From the NCBI RefSeq assembly GCF_040833955.1, contig NZ_CP162134.1, positions 124,001 through 188,000 on the forward strand: a stretch of DNA of 64,000 nucleotides. The letters are read 5' to 3'. A program made the translations under genes and the position numbers. Positions 18,634 through 27,425 of this stretch are shown here, piece after piece; the stretch's first letter is position 1; each line of letters opens with the position of its first letter. The notes beneath the pieces were generated by a model. The model was not told the origin of the DNA. It worked only from the letters and a program-made list of their open reading frames with translations, and searched no databases. This stretch comes from Leptospira sp. WS60.C2. GTDB lineage: Bacteria; Spirochaetota; Leptospiria; Leptospirales; Leptospiraceae.

Positions 18634-19269
18634 ATGGCATTACGACTTGGCGATGAAGCACCCAATTTCCAGGCAGAAACTTCGGAAGGAAAAATCGACT
18701 TCCATGAATATTTAGGACAAAGCTGGGGAATTTTATTTTCTCACCCGAAAGACTATACCCCTGTATGCACAACCGAATTAGGGTATGTATCAAAAATCAA
18801 ACCTGAGTTTGAAAAACGTAATGTAAAAGTCATTGCCCTTTCGGTTGATCCCGTTGACAGCCATAAAGGTTGGATTTCGGATATCAATGAAACACAGAGC
18901 ACCACTGTGAATTATCCCATCATTGCGGATGCAGATAAAAAAGTTTCCAATTTATATGACATGATCCACCCAAATGCAAGTGAAACCACAACGGTTCGTT
19001 CTGTCTTTGTGATTGGTCCTGACAAAAAAGTGAAACTGACCCTTACGTATCCTGCTTCCACAGGAAGGAATTTTGATGAACTACTTCGGGTGATTGATTC
19101 CTTGCAATTGACCTCTCAATTCAGTGTGGCAACACCTGCGAATTGGAAACATGGAGAAGATACGATCATCGTACCTTCCGTGTCTGATGAAGATGCAAAG
19201 AAAAAGTTTCCAAAAGGGTTCCGCACCATCAAACCTTATTTACGATACACACCACAACCAAATCTATAG
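18634..19269 (+). CDS. 1-Cys peroxiredoxin (Prx6 type)
   Basis: Thiol peroxidase that reduces hydrogen peroxide and organic hydroperoxides in the cytosol. It has 211 residues, as expected for Prx6. The peroxidatic cysteine is Cys45 in YTPVCTTE (with the conserved Thr42), preceded by FSHPKDYTP. There is no resolving cysteine. The C-terminal extension contains VATPANWKHGEDTIIVPSV, the Prx6 signature. The ATG at 18634 follows TTAGGAGAAAACGAA. It is followed by a GC-rich hairpin and then an OsmC-family gene 43 bases downstream, so the two probably form a peroxide-defence unit. Confidence 0.95.
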   Translation: MALRLGDEAPNFQAETSEGKIDFHEYLGQSWGILFSHPKDYTPVCTTELGYVSKIKPEFEKRNVKVIALSVDPVDSHKGWISDINETQSTTVNYPIIADADKKVSNLYDMIHPNASETTTVRSVFVIGPDKKVKLTLTYPASTGRNFDELLRVIDSLQLTSQFSVATPANWKHGEDTIIVPSVSDEDAKKKFPKGFRTIKPYLRYTPQPNL

Positions 19270-19278
19270 TGGAAAAGT

Positions 19279-19297
19279 GGCGGAGAAACCCTCCGCC
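19279..19297 (+). other. Hairpin between peroxiredoxin and OsmC genes
   Basis: Perfect 7-bp stem GGCGGAG / CTCCGCC with a 5-base loop, without a following U-run. It could stabilise the upstream message end or reduce read-through; the downstream gene starts 14 bases later. Confidence 0.5.
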
Positions 19298-19311
19298 CTG
19301 TGGGAATCAAA

Positions 19312-19728
19312 ATGCACATTCACTTAAAACGTATCGAGTCACCATTTGTTTTAGAAGCTACAAATGAGGTCGGAAATTCCATCCAGATAGACGCATCCCC
19401 CGAGATTGGCGGAAAAAATGCAGGCCCAAGACCCATGGAACTATTGATTATGGGACTTGCTGGTTGCAGTAGCATTGACGTTTTGATGATCTTAAACAAA
19501 CATCGCATTGAAGTAAAAGACTACTCAGTGGCTGTTGACGCAGATCGAGAAAAAGTTGGTGAAGCCAGTCTTTTTAAAAATATCCATATGAAGTTTCGCA
19601 TCCAAGGTGAATTCCAAGAAGCACAGGTAAAACGTGCAATTGACTTGAGTTTGGAAAAGTATTGTTCTGTGGCTAAAACCTTAGAAAAAACAGCGAACAT
19701 CACTTACGAATTCGAGTTAGTTCCATAA
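19312..19728 (+). CDS. OsmC-family peroxiredoxin-like protein
   Basis: Small cytosolic protein (138 residues) of the OsmC/Ohr superfamily, thiol-dependent hydroperoxidases. The two conserved redox cysteines are present, in GLAGCSSIDVL and LEKYCSVAKTL, as is the early acidic motif PRPMELLIMG. The subgroup is closest to YhfA-type OsmC rather than Ohr, so its substrate is less certain. The ATG at 19312 is preceded by GTGGGAATCAAA, giving a weak GGGA ribosome site; an in-frame GTG at 19300 is an alternative. It follows the peroxiredoxin gene in the same direction. Confidence 0.88.
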   Translation: MHIHLKRIESPFVLEATNEVGNSIQIDASPEIGGKNAGPRPMELLIMGLAGCSSIDVLMILNKHRIEVKDYSVAVDADREKVGEASLFKNIHMKFRIQGEFQEAQVKRAIDLSLEKYCSVAKTLEKTANITYEFELVP

Positions 19729-19844
19729 TCCAAACCAATGAAAGGATCTAATCGAAATCTCCTGTCCTAGTTTCGTTCGAATCTCTTTTTCAGAGATATT
19801 TTGGCCATCTCCTGTTCCATTCGATGGCCTATTCTTGTCTTTTT

Positions 19845-20603
19845 CTATTTGAATTCGTTTAGGTCCCAGTTGTATTCAGTGTAAACAATTTTAGCATCGG
19901 GTTTGATTGTTTCATCGAATCCATCTTGTACGTATTGAATGAGAGTTGATTTTTTCGTAAAATCAGGCTGGAACCAATTGAAGATCTTACTTAAGTACAA
20001 TGTGTTCGTACTTTTATCATAAGAATTTTTCTTTGGACTCTTTAAGAAACTAATTTTCGCTGTTTGTAATTGTTTCTCTAAATTGTTTGGGATATAAGCC
20101 TCTGATTGAAGGATGGGACATCCAATGGATGCGCATACGATGGCAAAATGAATTCTTGGCTCAGCAAAATCTTTTCGCAACTTCTCATGTTCAATCCAAT
20201 CCAGATGTCTTGACTTTCCAAGTAATTGAAAGAATTCCTTTTTCCAAGGGATACCACGAGCCAAATTGATCTTGGAGATAGGCGAACCAATGTCCGTGAT
20301 GCTATCGACAGGGTAATGATCCACAATGAGTTTGATCGTGAAGGCATTGTAGGCATTGATTAAAAAACTAATTTTTTCTTTCTCAGAAAAGGATTGGTAT
20401 TGGACATCAGTCACTTTTGTTAAACTGTCAAGATAGCCATTCAAGATGGACACATCGGAAACAAAACCTTTATAGGAGACAAGACCATTCTTTACATGTT
20501 TTTTGAGTAACAAGTCCCAAACGCTATGTTTGTGATCAAAGGCTTGAGAAAATACATTTTGGGACATCCCCAAAAACAACAAAAGAGTGAATAACTGTTT
20601 CAT
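19845..20603 (-). CDS. Exported DUF547-domain protein
   Basis: A 252-residue protein with a signal peptide (KQLFTLLLFLGMSQNVFSQ, probable cleavage after SQA). The mature part carries DUF547: FLINAYNAFTIKLIVDHYP early and RIHFAIVCASIGCPILQSEAY in the middle, both hallmark motifs of the domain, whose Cys and His are conserved. The function of DUF547 is unknown; a thiol-dependent catalytic role has been suspected because of the Cys-His pair, but this is not established. Chosen start is the ATG at 20603 just before the signal peptide. It lies apart from the hydrolase/dinB genes downstream on the same strand by a 58-base gap on the other side. Confidence 0.85.
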   Translation of the reverse strand: MKQLFTLLLFLGMSQNVFSQAFDHKHSVWDLLLKKHVKNGLVSYKGFVSDVSILNGYLDSLTKVTDVQYQSFSEKEKISFLINAYNAFTIKLIVDHYPVDSITDIGSPISKINLARGIPWKKEFFQLLGKSRHLDWIEHEKLRKDFAEPRIHFAIVCASIGCPILQSEAYIPNNLEKQLQTAKISFLKSPKKNSYDKSTNTLYLSKIFNWFQPDFTKKSTLIQYVQDGFDETIKPDAKIVYTEYNWDLNEFK

Positions 20604-20670
20604 AACCACCATCCGGTACTTAGACAGTTCCCTTTACCAGATGATGTTCAATTTTTGATTGATAGAACAA

Positions 20671-21372
20671 CTAGGATAAACTGTTCAAATAACGACTGAT
20701 CCCTTGTACAACGGGAGCGGGAATTTCATGCCCACCCGGAAAACCGACAAATTCTCCCAAAAGTCCAGAACTTCGCAGTAATTTCTCCAGTTTTTTCGCA
20801 TTCGCATATCCTAAAATAGGATCATATTCTCCATGGGATTGGAAAAATCGAAGGTTGGATTTTTTTGGGGCAAGATCTTTCCATAAGGATTCATTGACGA
20901 GTGCCCCAGATAAAATCATAAGACCCTTCGAGGATTGTTCATTCCGCAATGTGATGTCAGTGGCAAGCATGGCACCTTGCGAAAATCCACCCAATATCAA
21001 TTGGTTCCATGGGACTCCAAGTGCTTCTAACATTAAATAAGTGGAAGCTCTTGCAATGTCCATACCTTCTGGATCTTTATCGGCAAAATTTCGAAAATCA
21101 TTTTTTCGCATAGCTTCTTCTAATGCAGCCATATCAATTGGGAACCAGGCTCTACCAGTATAACCTGGCATGAGAGGTATACTCAAATGGCCATGCGGGA
21201 AAACCCAATTGAATTTTTGATCTGTTACCAATACTTCGTGAATCGGATATAAATCAAAGGCACTGGCACCGTAACCATGAAATAAAACTACAGTTGGTGC
21301 GTCAGGATCTCCTTTCACACGTAATACTTTTAAAGGCCCAAGGGATTCTAAATCATTTTCATCATCTAACAT
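20671..21372 (-). CDS. Phospholipase/carboxylesterase-type alpha/beta hydrolase
   Basis: Cytosolic serine hydrolase of 233 residues, the length of the abhydrolase_2 family (YpfH-like esterases). The oxyanion-hole motif LFHGYGASAFD is near residue 32; the nucleophile elbow is GFSQGAML (Ser); the acid is in HGEYDPILGYA and the catalytic His in GGHEIP close to the C-terminus. No signal peptide is present. The gene starts three bases after the dinB stop, so they are co-transcribed, but a functional link is not apparent. The substrate cannot be predicted beyond a short-chain ester or lysophospholipid. Confidence 0.85.
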   Translation of the reverse strand: MLDDENDLESLGPLKVLRVKGDPDAPTVVLFHGYGASAFDLYPIHEVLVTDQKFNWVFPHGHLSIPLMPGYTGRAWFPIDMAALEEAMRKNDFRNFADKDPEGMDIARASTYLMLEALGVPWNQLILGGFSQGAMLATDITLRNEQSSKGLMILSGALVNESLWKDLAPKKSNLRFFQSHGEYDPILGYANAKKLEKLLRSSGLLGEFVGFPGGHEIPAPVVQGISRYLNSLS

Positions 21373-21375
21373 AAT

Positions 21376-22452
21376 TTATCCGAATAAGGAGGGTTGATCT
21401 CCTTCGATTTCTTTTTCATAAAAGTTGGTCACAGACAACCCTAAAAGTCGAATTTTTTTAGGAGGATCCAAGTGATCCTTCCAAACATTTGCCAACAAGT
21501 TCGAGGATTGTTGGAAAAGGTTGTCTGCCAAGAAGAAAACGGAATCAGATGTAATTGATTTTTGTTTCACAGTAAAATCTTCAAATTTTACTTTTAATGT
21601 AAGTGTTTTTCCCTTTTTGTTTTTTTTGCTCATTCTTGCCTCTAGTTCTTTTGCAAGTGACTCGAGAGTGAGCAAAAAGTAAGAAAAATCCTCTGAATCG
21701 TGGGTAAATGTTGTCTCAACACCTATCGATTTTGGATCCCGATACGGAACCACTTCCCGATCATCAATGCCCCTCGCCATTCTATAAAAAACAGCACCCA
21801 TCTTTCCAAATTCTTTGACGAGAAAGGATTCCTCCGCCATCCGTAAATCCTTTCCTTTGGAAAAACCCAAATGTTGGAATTTTTCGTATGTTTTTTTCCC
21901 AATTCCAAAGAATTGATAGAGCGGAAGTTCATCCAAAAAAGAAATTTCATCCCCTGGCAAAACCACATAAAGCCCGTTTGGTTTATTCTTCTCCGATGCC
22001 ATCTTCGCCAAAAACTTGTTTGTTGCCACACCAGCTGAACAAGTAAGGCCTGTATTCTCCCAAATTTTTTTCCGTATCTCTTTAGCGATGGAACTCGCAA
22101 GAGGGATGTTCCCTTTATTTGTGGTGACATCTAAGTAAGCTTCATCTAAAGAAAGGGGTTCCACTAAATCTGTGTATTCCAAAAAGATCCTTCGAATTTC
22201 TTTTGAGACTGTTTTGTATACTTCAAATCTTGGAGGTGTAAAGATGGCATCTGGACAAAGTTTATATGCTTGGTAACAGGAAATGGCGGAGCGAATCCCA
22301 AATCTTCTTGCTTCATAACTTGCTGCACACACTACTCCTCTCGAATGCGGAGATCCACCTACAACGACAGGTTTCCCTCTCATTTCAGGAAAATCACGTT
22401 GTTCAACCGATGCATAAAATGCATCCATATCGATGTGAATAATCTTTCGCAT
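21376..22452 (-). CDS. dinB: DNA polymerase IV (Y family)
   Basis: Error-prone translesion DNA polymerase of 358 residues. The start RKIIHIDMDAFYASVEQRD contains the first catalytic Asp and the steric-gate region, SLDEAYLDVT holds the second acidic pair, and TCSAGVATNKFLAKMASEKNKP completes the palm. The little-finger domain is present, and the C-terminus ends in DQPSLFG, a QxSLF-type beta-clamp-binding motif. It is divergent from the response-regulator gene (72-base gap) and leads a two-gene unit with a hydrolase. No clear LexA box was recognised, so SOS control is unproven. Confidence 0.96.
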   Translation of the reverse strand: MRKIIHIDMDAFYASVEQRDFPEMRGKPVVVGGSPHSRGVVCAASYEARRFGIRSAISCYQAYKLCPDAIFTPPRFEVYKTVSKEIRRIFLEYTDLVEPLSLDEAYLDVTTNKGNIPLASSIAKEIRKKIWENTGLTCSAGVATNKFLAKMASEKNKPNGLYVVLPGDEISFLDELPLYQFFGIGKKTYEKFQHLGFSKGKDLRMAEESFLVKEFGKMGAVFYRMARGIDDREVVPYRDPKSIGVETTFTHDSEDFSYFLLTLESLAKELEARMSKKNKKGKTLTLKVKFEDFTVKQKSITSDSVFFLADNLFQQSSNLLANVWKDHLDPPKKIRLLGLSVTNFYEKEIEGDQPSLFG

Positions 22453-22524
22453 TTGTTTTTTAGAGATAACTCAGAATTAAAAAAATCTTGCCAAAAGATT
22501 TTTGTAAACCATCCTTTTTGCATA

Positions 22525-23658
22525 GTGAATTCCAAACTTGCCTCTAAAATTTTAGTCGTTGATGATAATGAAACCAATATGGAAATCATCACCCACATTT
22601 TATTAGGCCAAGGGTATGAAGTTGCCGTGGCTTATGATGGTGAGTATGCTTTAGAACTTGCGGATGTATTAGATTTCGATTTGATCTTGTTGGATATTCT
22701 TTTGCCTGGAATCAGTGGTCTTGAAGTCGCAAAACGTCTTTTGTCAATGGAACGGCATAAAAACACTCCTATTCTATTTCTTTCTGCTTTAAACGAAACA
22801 AGCGATATTGTCAAAGGATTGGAGACTGGCGCTGTTGATTATATTACCAAACCATTTCAAGAATCGGAAATCTTAGCAAGAATCCGAACTCATCTAAAAA
22901 TCAAAACACTAGAAAAGGAACGGATCGATCTTTTGTTTTCCATTCAAAAGGATTTGGAACTAGCAAAAGCTAACCAAGAAAAACTTGTTACGTTTCAATT
23001 CCCACCATCTCCTCATTATGAAATTTATACATCCTATAAACCAATGGATTTGGTAGGTGGTGACCTTATTACTTATGATGTATTACCAAGTGGAGACTTA
23101 GATATTTTGTTTGGGGATGTAACTGGTCATGGAATTGCTGCCGCAATGGTATCACTTATGGCAATCATCACATTCAAGACAATGAATAAATCATTCTTAT
23201 CACCTAGCGAATGTTTGTATTGGATTCACAATACCTTAACCCCTCTGATCAGCACTCACTTTATCAGTGCTGTTTACATCCGTTACCGTGCAGAAGAAAA
23301 TTTATTATCGTTTTCAATGGCAGGCCACCATCACATATTTTTACTTCGTGATCACAAAATTCATAAATTGGGAACAAAAGGTTTTTGTTTGATGATGTTT
23401 CCTGATCAATTGAATACCACCAACGAAGATATTACACTTCGATCTGGCGATCGTCTATTTTTATTTTCAGATGGTATGTTTGAAGTTCCAAACGAAAAAG
23501 AAGAGTATATGGGAGATCAAAAATTCTCGGAAATCGTCGAAAAAAACATCAAACTTTCTCCTAAGCAATTTTTGGATTCTATCTCAGATGAAGTTTTACA
23601 ATTTTCTGAAGGAAAAGTAGCGGATGACATGACTATGTTATTACTTGAAGTCAAATGA
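22525..23658 (+). CDS. Response regulator with PP2C/SpoIIE (RsbU-like) phosphatase output
   Basis: Two-component output protein of about 377 residues. The receiver domain is complete: ILVVDDNETN (acidic pair), DLILLDILLPG (phospho-acceptor Asp) and ITKPFQE (Lys). After a helical linker comes a PP2C-like phosphatase: MDLVGGDLITYDV, LFGDVTGHGIAAAMV, SMAGHHHIFLL, FLFSDGMFE and DDMTMLLLE, the metal-binding residues of the RsbU group. Such proteins dephosphorylate anti-sigma-factor antagonists (STAS proteins). The start is the GTG at 22525, which places the receiver at the N-terminus; a longer frame to 22270 overlaps dinB and is rejected. The stop overlaps the next start (ATGA), coupling it to the histidine kinase. 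Confidence 0.9.
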   Translation: MNSKLASKILVVDDNETNMEIITHILLGQGYEVAVAYDGEYALELADVLDFDLILLDILLPGISGLEVAKRLLSMERHKNTPILFLSALNETSDIVKGLETGAVDYITKPFQESEILARIRTHLKIKTLEKERIDLLFSIQKDLELAKANQEKLVTFQFPPSPHYEIYTSYKPMDLVGGDLITYDVLPSGDLDILFGDVTGHGIAAAMVSLMAIITFKTMNKSFLSPSECLYWIHNTLTPLISTHFISAVYIRYRAEENLLSFSMAGHHHIFLLRDHKIHKLGTKGFCLMMFPDQLNTTNEDITLRSGDRLFLFSDGMFEVPNEKEEYMGDQKFSEIVEKNIKLSPKQFLDSISDEVLQFSEGKVADDMTMLLLEVK

Positions 23659-25649
23659 TTGGTGAAATTTTAGCAATAGGAATCGCTTCTACTCTTCTCT
23701 ATTTTGCATATTTTTATCGCAATGCATACAGAAGAGAGAAAAAGCTAAGGCAAATTTTATTTCACAAAACACTTACCAATTCAGAAGAGATTGAACGTGT
23801 CATTCGTGAAAAGGAAAAACAATACCAAGATATTTATGACACAGCAAATTCTATCATCATCCGATGGAGTCCTGATTTTCGAATCCACTCGGTGAATCCA
23901 TTCGCAGAAGAATTTTTCCAGATTGGCAAAAAACAAATGGAAGGGAAAGACCTCGTCCTTGATTTATTCCGTATCCCAATTGAGAAATCAAATGAAATCA
24001 AATCGCTCCTTTGGAATATCTTTCATCGACCAGACCAAAATTTACGTCAGGAATTCGATGTCTATATCGGATCCGATGACAAAAGAACTGTTACGTGGTC
24101 AAATCGCATTCTAAAAAATGAATTTGGATATCCTTATGAAGTTCTTTCAATAGGGATTGATATCACAAACCGTAAGATTGCAGAAGAAAATTTGATGAAA
24201 TCTTATGAAAGAATTTTGGATTTATACAACAATGCACCTTGTGGATACCACTCTCTCAACAAAGAGAATATTGTAGTTTCTATCAATGACACTGAACTTG
24301 ATTGGTTGGGATACACTCGAGAAGAGATCGTAGGAAATTTTAAAATCAATGACCTCCTCACACAAAGCAGTTTTGAAAAATTCCAACAAATCATACATTC
24401 ATTCCCACATGAAACCTTAACTGGAGTTGAATTAGAGTTTATCAGAAAAGATAAATCAACATTTTTCGTTAGTTTAAACTCAACGCCAACTTTTGACAAA
24501 AATGGTAACTTCGTAATTAGTAAATCCACTGTTTTTGATATTACCGACAGAAAAATCGCAGAAGACAAGTTAAACGACTATTCACAAAAAATTCAATTAC
24601 AAAACAAAAGACTGCAAAAAGCGGTAGAAGCCGCTATCAAAGCAAATCAATCAAAATCTGTCTTTTTTTCTAAAATCACCCACGAACTCAGAACCCCACT
24701 TCATGCTGTCATTGGCTTTTCTCAAATTTTAGAAAAAGACCCGAATTTACCTGAACATCTCAAAGGTTATGTGAATTCATTATACGAAAATGGAGTCCAC
24801 TTACTCGGAATGATCAATGATATATTAGATCTCTCTAAAATAGAAGCCGGGAAAATGACAGAATCCAGGGAAAAATTTTCCCTTGTCCAATTATGGGATA
24901 CTTTGTTTTCGATGTTTGCATACAGATTTTCTGAAAAACAAATTCATTTCGAACTGATCCATCCAGAACGAATCGAAAACAGATATTACGAAGCAGACTT
25001 ACAAAAGATCAGACAAATTTTAGTCAATTTACTTGGGAATGCATTAAAATTTACAAACCAAGGTTATGTATATTTAGAAATTAATCTCAAATCCGGGTTA
25101 GAACCTAATATCGATTTGGTGACCTTTGCTGTAAAAGATTCAGGGATCGGGATTCCAAAAGACCAACTTCACTCTATTTTTGATGCCTTCCAACAAACAG
25201 AACAAGGGAGTTCTTACCAAGAAGGAACTGGCCTTGGACTTTCCATTTCACATCAGTTAGTCGATTTTTTGGGTGGGACAATCCAAGTTGAGAGTGAACA
25301 GAATAAAGGTTCTACATTTAGTTTTGAATTGCCTTTATTACTTTTAGAGGAAATTCCAAAAGAACTTCTACAAAAGACAAAAATAGGCCCAACAAATTCG
25401 AAAGAAGTATGGAATCTTGCCAAACAAGATGATACTGAAAAGGAATTTGTTCAAAACTTTCTAAATGCCAAAGAAAATCAGTTTAAAAATGAAATTTTAC
25501 AAATGATCAAAATTCAAAACTTTGGTCAACTACTCCAACTACTCGATGCCATACCAATAGAAAATAGAGGGAAAACGATCCTCCTGGAGAAAGTCAAAAA
25601 CAAACGTTATAAATTCTTGATTGATTTGGTACAATCAACTTTGTCTTAA
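23655..25649 (+). CDS. PAS-domain sensor histidine kinase
   Basis: A 664-residue kinase and the likely partner of the response regulator it is coupled to. A single N-terminal membrane segment (about 3-20) is followed by a coiled coil, two PAS domains (about 65-175 and 185-300, the latter with the PAC motif SKSTVFDITDRKIAED), a HisKA domain with KITHELRTPLHAVIGFS (phospho-acceptor His) and a HATPase_c domain with the N box LVNLLGNALKF, G1 DSGIGIP and G2 TGLGLSISHQL. A C-terminal tail of about 90 residues follows the ATPase domain and matches nothing that I recognise. With almost no periplasmic part, it most likely senses an intracellular cue through PAS. Together they would control a STAS/sigma-type switch (inference). 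Confidence 0.92.
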   Translation: MIGEILAIGIASTLLYFAYFYRNAYRREKKLRQILFHKTLTNSEEIERVIREKEKQYQDIYDTANSIIIRWSPDFRIHSVNPFAEEFFQIGKKQMEGKDLVLDLFRIPIEKSNEIKSLLWNIFHRPDQNLRQEFDVYIGSDDKRTVTWSNRILKNEFGYPYEVLSIGIDITNRKIAEENLMKSYERILDLYNNAPCGYHSLNKENIVVSINDTELDWLGYTREEIVGNFKINDLLTQSSFEKFQQIIHSFPHETLTGVELEFIRKDKSTFFVSLNSTPTFDKNGNFVISKSTVFDITDRKIAEDKLNDYSQKIQLQNKRLQKAVEAAIKANQSKSVFFSKITHELRTPLHAVIGFSQILEKDPNLPEHLKGYVNSLYENGVHLLGMINDILDLSKIEAGKMTESREKFSLVQLWDTLFSMFAYRFSEKQIHFELIHPERIENRYYEADLQKIRQILVNLLGNALKFTNQGYVYLEINLKSGLEPNIDLVTFAVKDSGIGIPKDQLHSIFDAFQQTEQGSSYQEGTGLGLSISHQLVDFLGGTIQVESEQNKGSTFSFELPLLLLEEIPKELLQKTKIGPTNSKEVWNLAKQDDTEKEFVQNFLNAKENQFKNEILQMIKIQNFGQLLQLLDAIPIENRGKTILLEKVKNKRYKFLIDLVQSTLS

Positions 25650-25653
25650 GAAT

Positions 25654-26049
25654 TTACTCTTTTTTTGTTTTGATATCTATTTTTGTATATTGTTTAGATT
25701 TTAGAATATCGGTAACTGATACAAAAAGTCCGAATTCGGTTTGTTTTTCTACTTCTAAACTAACGCTTGTATTTGGATCAGAATTCGTTTCGATTGTGTT
25801 TCGAAATCCTTCCAAATCCATTTTGATATCGTTTTTATACAATTCACCATTGGATTTGATTTGAATTTTGATCGAATCGGTTTCATTGCCGAATTGATCA
25901 GTTTTTGATTTTGGTAAATCCAATGAGATTGTCGATGTTGGTTCTGTAAACCTAACAGCTAACATCAAAAAGATGAGTAAAATAAATAAAACATCAATCA
26001 AACTACTGATATCAATCGATGAATTGTGTTTTTGCTTACGAACTCTCAT
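25654..26049 (-). CDS. exbD: ExbD/TolR-family biopolymer transport protein
   Basis: A 131-residue inner-membrane protein of the ExbD/TolR family, part of the proton-driven motor that energises TonB or Tol systems. N-terminal cytoplasmic residues are followed by one membrane segment (about 17-38) that holds the essential Asp in SLIDVLFILLIFLMLA, and a periplasmic domain to the end. It overlaps the upstream exbB-like gene by four bases. No tonB gene is adjacent. Symbol by family; TolR is the alternative name. Confidence 0.88.
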   Translation of the reverse strand: MRVRKQKHNSSIDISSLIDVLFILLIFLMLAVRFTEPTSTISLDLPKSKTDQFGNETDSIKIQIKSNGELYKNDIKMDLEGFRNTIETNSDPNTSVSLEVEKQTEFGLFVSVTDILKSKQYTKIDIKTKKE

Positions 26050-26510
26050 TTTTGATCGGTATGGTCCTTGATGATCAATTCGGAGAGATACCGAATTTTG
26101 TTTTCGATCACTCGGTGGAAAAAAAGAGAGGGAATCGCAACGAGAAGTCCAACAATAGTTGTGTTTAACGCATCTTTGATGCCACCCGCTAATATTTCCA
26201 AACTCACCTTTCCTTGGGATTCCATTTCTCCAAAAGCGGTGTTAATCCCAAGGACAGTTCCCAAAAGACCGAGTAACATAGACAAAGACGCAATCGTGGG
26301 AAACCATTCTGCGACTCGCTCCAAGGGAGAAAAGAATAGTTCTAATTCTTCTTCACTGGGTACCTTCGGAAACGTTCCCAGTCTTATCTCTTTTTTCTCC
26401 AATTTTTGAAATCCTAGATACAAACGAAGAAAATAGGCCAAGGAAAGGATGGAAAAAGCAAAAAGGAGAATAAAAATCAAAATTGCGGGAATTGAAAATG
26501 TCCAATTCAT
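26046..26510 (-). CDS. exbB: ExbB/TolQ-family proton channel protein
   Basis: Partner of the ExbD-like protein. The 154-residue form begins at the ATG at 26510 with a membrane segment (FSIPAILIFILLFAFSILSLAYF). The MotA/TolQ/ExbB signature follows: ASLSMLLGLLGTVLGINTAF and ILAGGIKDALNTTIVGLLVAIPSLFFHR. Family members usually have three membrane segments, and three are seen here. A longer frame to 26600 adds 30 residues in the divergent ubiE gene and is unlikely. Its start lies only 16 bases from the ubiE start on the other strand, so the promoters of each must lie inside the other's coding region, or both are read from a neighbouring promoter. Confidence 0.85.
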   Translation of the reverse strand: MNWTFSIPAILIFILLFAFSILSLAYFLRLYLGFQKLEKKEIRLGTFPKVPSEEELELFFSPLERVAEWFPTIASLSMLLGLLGTVLGINTAFGEMESQGKVSLEILAGGIKDALNTTIVGLLVAIPSLFFHRVIENKIRYLSELIIKDHTDQK

Positions 26511-26526
26511 GGATGTATCGACCTCT

Positions 26527-27258
26527 ATGAACCAATACAAACTGCCTTCCCAAGAAAAGAAACCGGAATATGTAAGAAAGAACTTTGATGGGATTGCCAA
26601 GGCCTATGATCGTTTTAATGACTGGAATAGTTTTTTCTTGCACCGAATTTGGAAAAACTGGGTTGTCAGAGAAGCCAAAAAGAGCGTACCGAACGCCAAA
26701 ACGGCACTTGATCTTTGCTGTGGAACTGGTGACATCACCGAAAGACTTTCCTTAGATCCAAACCTAGAATCCGTGGTTGGACTTGATTTTTCGGAGCAGA
26801 TGTTGTCATTTGCATTCCCGAAAGTAGAAGGAAAAACGCATGTGAAACTGATCGTCGGGGATGCCATGGACCTAAGTTCCTTTACCGAGGGTAGTTTTGA
26901 CATTATCACAATGGGTTTTGGCCTTCGCAATGTTTCGGATTTAAAACGATGCCTTTTTGAAATCAAACGAGTGTTAAGGAGAGGTGGAGTGTTTGTGAAT
27001 TTAGATGTGGGGCGTGTTCGTCCTAAATTTCTCAAGTACTTCGCAGATTTTTACTTTTTTAAGATTGTTCCTCTCTTTGGTTACTTGCTCTATGGGAAAC
27101 AGAATGAGATGTTTGATTACCTTCCCCATTCTTCAAAAACCTACCCTGACCAAGAAACACTTTCTCAAATCCTAACAGAACTCGGATTCGTAGATGTTCG
27201 ATTTCAGAATTTTGTCTTTGGGAATGCGGTCGCACATATCGCAAAAAAGGAGAATTGA
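26527..27258 (+). CDS. ubiE: Demethylmenaquinone C-methyltransferase
   Basis: SAM-dependent methyltransferase performing the last step of menaquinone synthesis (also named MenG). The 243-residue protein has the family start VRKNFDGIAKAYDRFND, motif I LDLCCGTGDITERL, FSEQMLSFA, and the UbiE signature GFGLRNVSDLKRCLFEIKRVLRRGG, with the terminal YLPHSSKTYPDQETL. The ATG at 26527 is chosen; an ATG at 26509 is in frame but overlaps the divergent exbB start. Leptospira uses menaquinone, so MenG activity is expected (knowledge of the group). Confidence 0.93.
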   Translation: MNQYKLPSQEKKPEYVRKNFDGIAKAYDRFNDWNSFFLHRIWKNWVVREAKKSVPNAKTALDLCCGTGDITERLSLDPNLESVVGLDFSEQMLSFAFPKVEGKTHVKLIVGDAMDLSSFTEGSFDIITMGFGLRNVSDLKRCLFEIKRVLRRGGVFVNLDVGRVRPKFLKYFADFYFFKIVPLFGYLLYGKQNEMFDYLPHSSKTYPDQETLSQILTELGFVDVRFQNFVFGNAVAHIAKKEN

Positions 27259-27425
27259 TGTATTTTTAAGCAATTATGTCTGATCATTTACGAAAATTGT
27301 ATTTTTTTTGAATTCTGTTCGTACTTCCCCCCAGAAATCCAATGGATTTCCCTAATTTTTTTCAAAAGAACGTTGATTATTTTCAATTTCTGTCGTTTCA
27401 TCCATTATACAGGTAGGAAAAATAT

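Noticed and set aside
22270..22524. Longer N-terminus of the response regulator
   Set aside because: It would overlap dinB coding sequence, has no family similarity, and the receiver domain begins right after the GTG at 22525.
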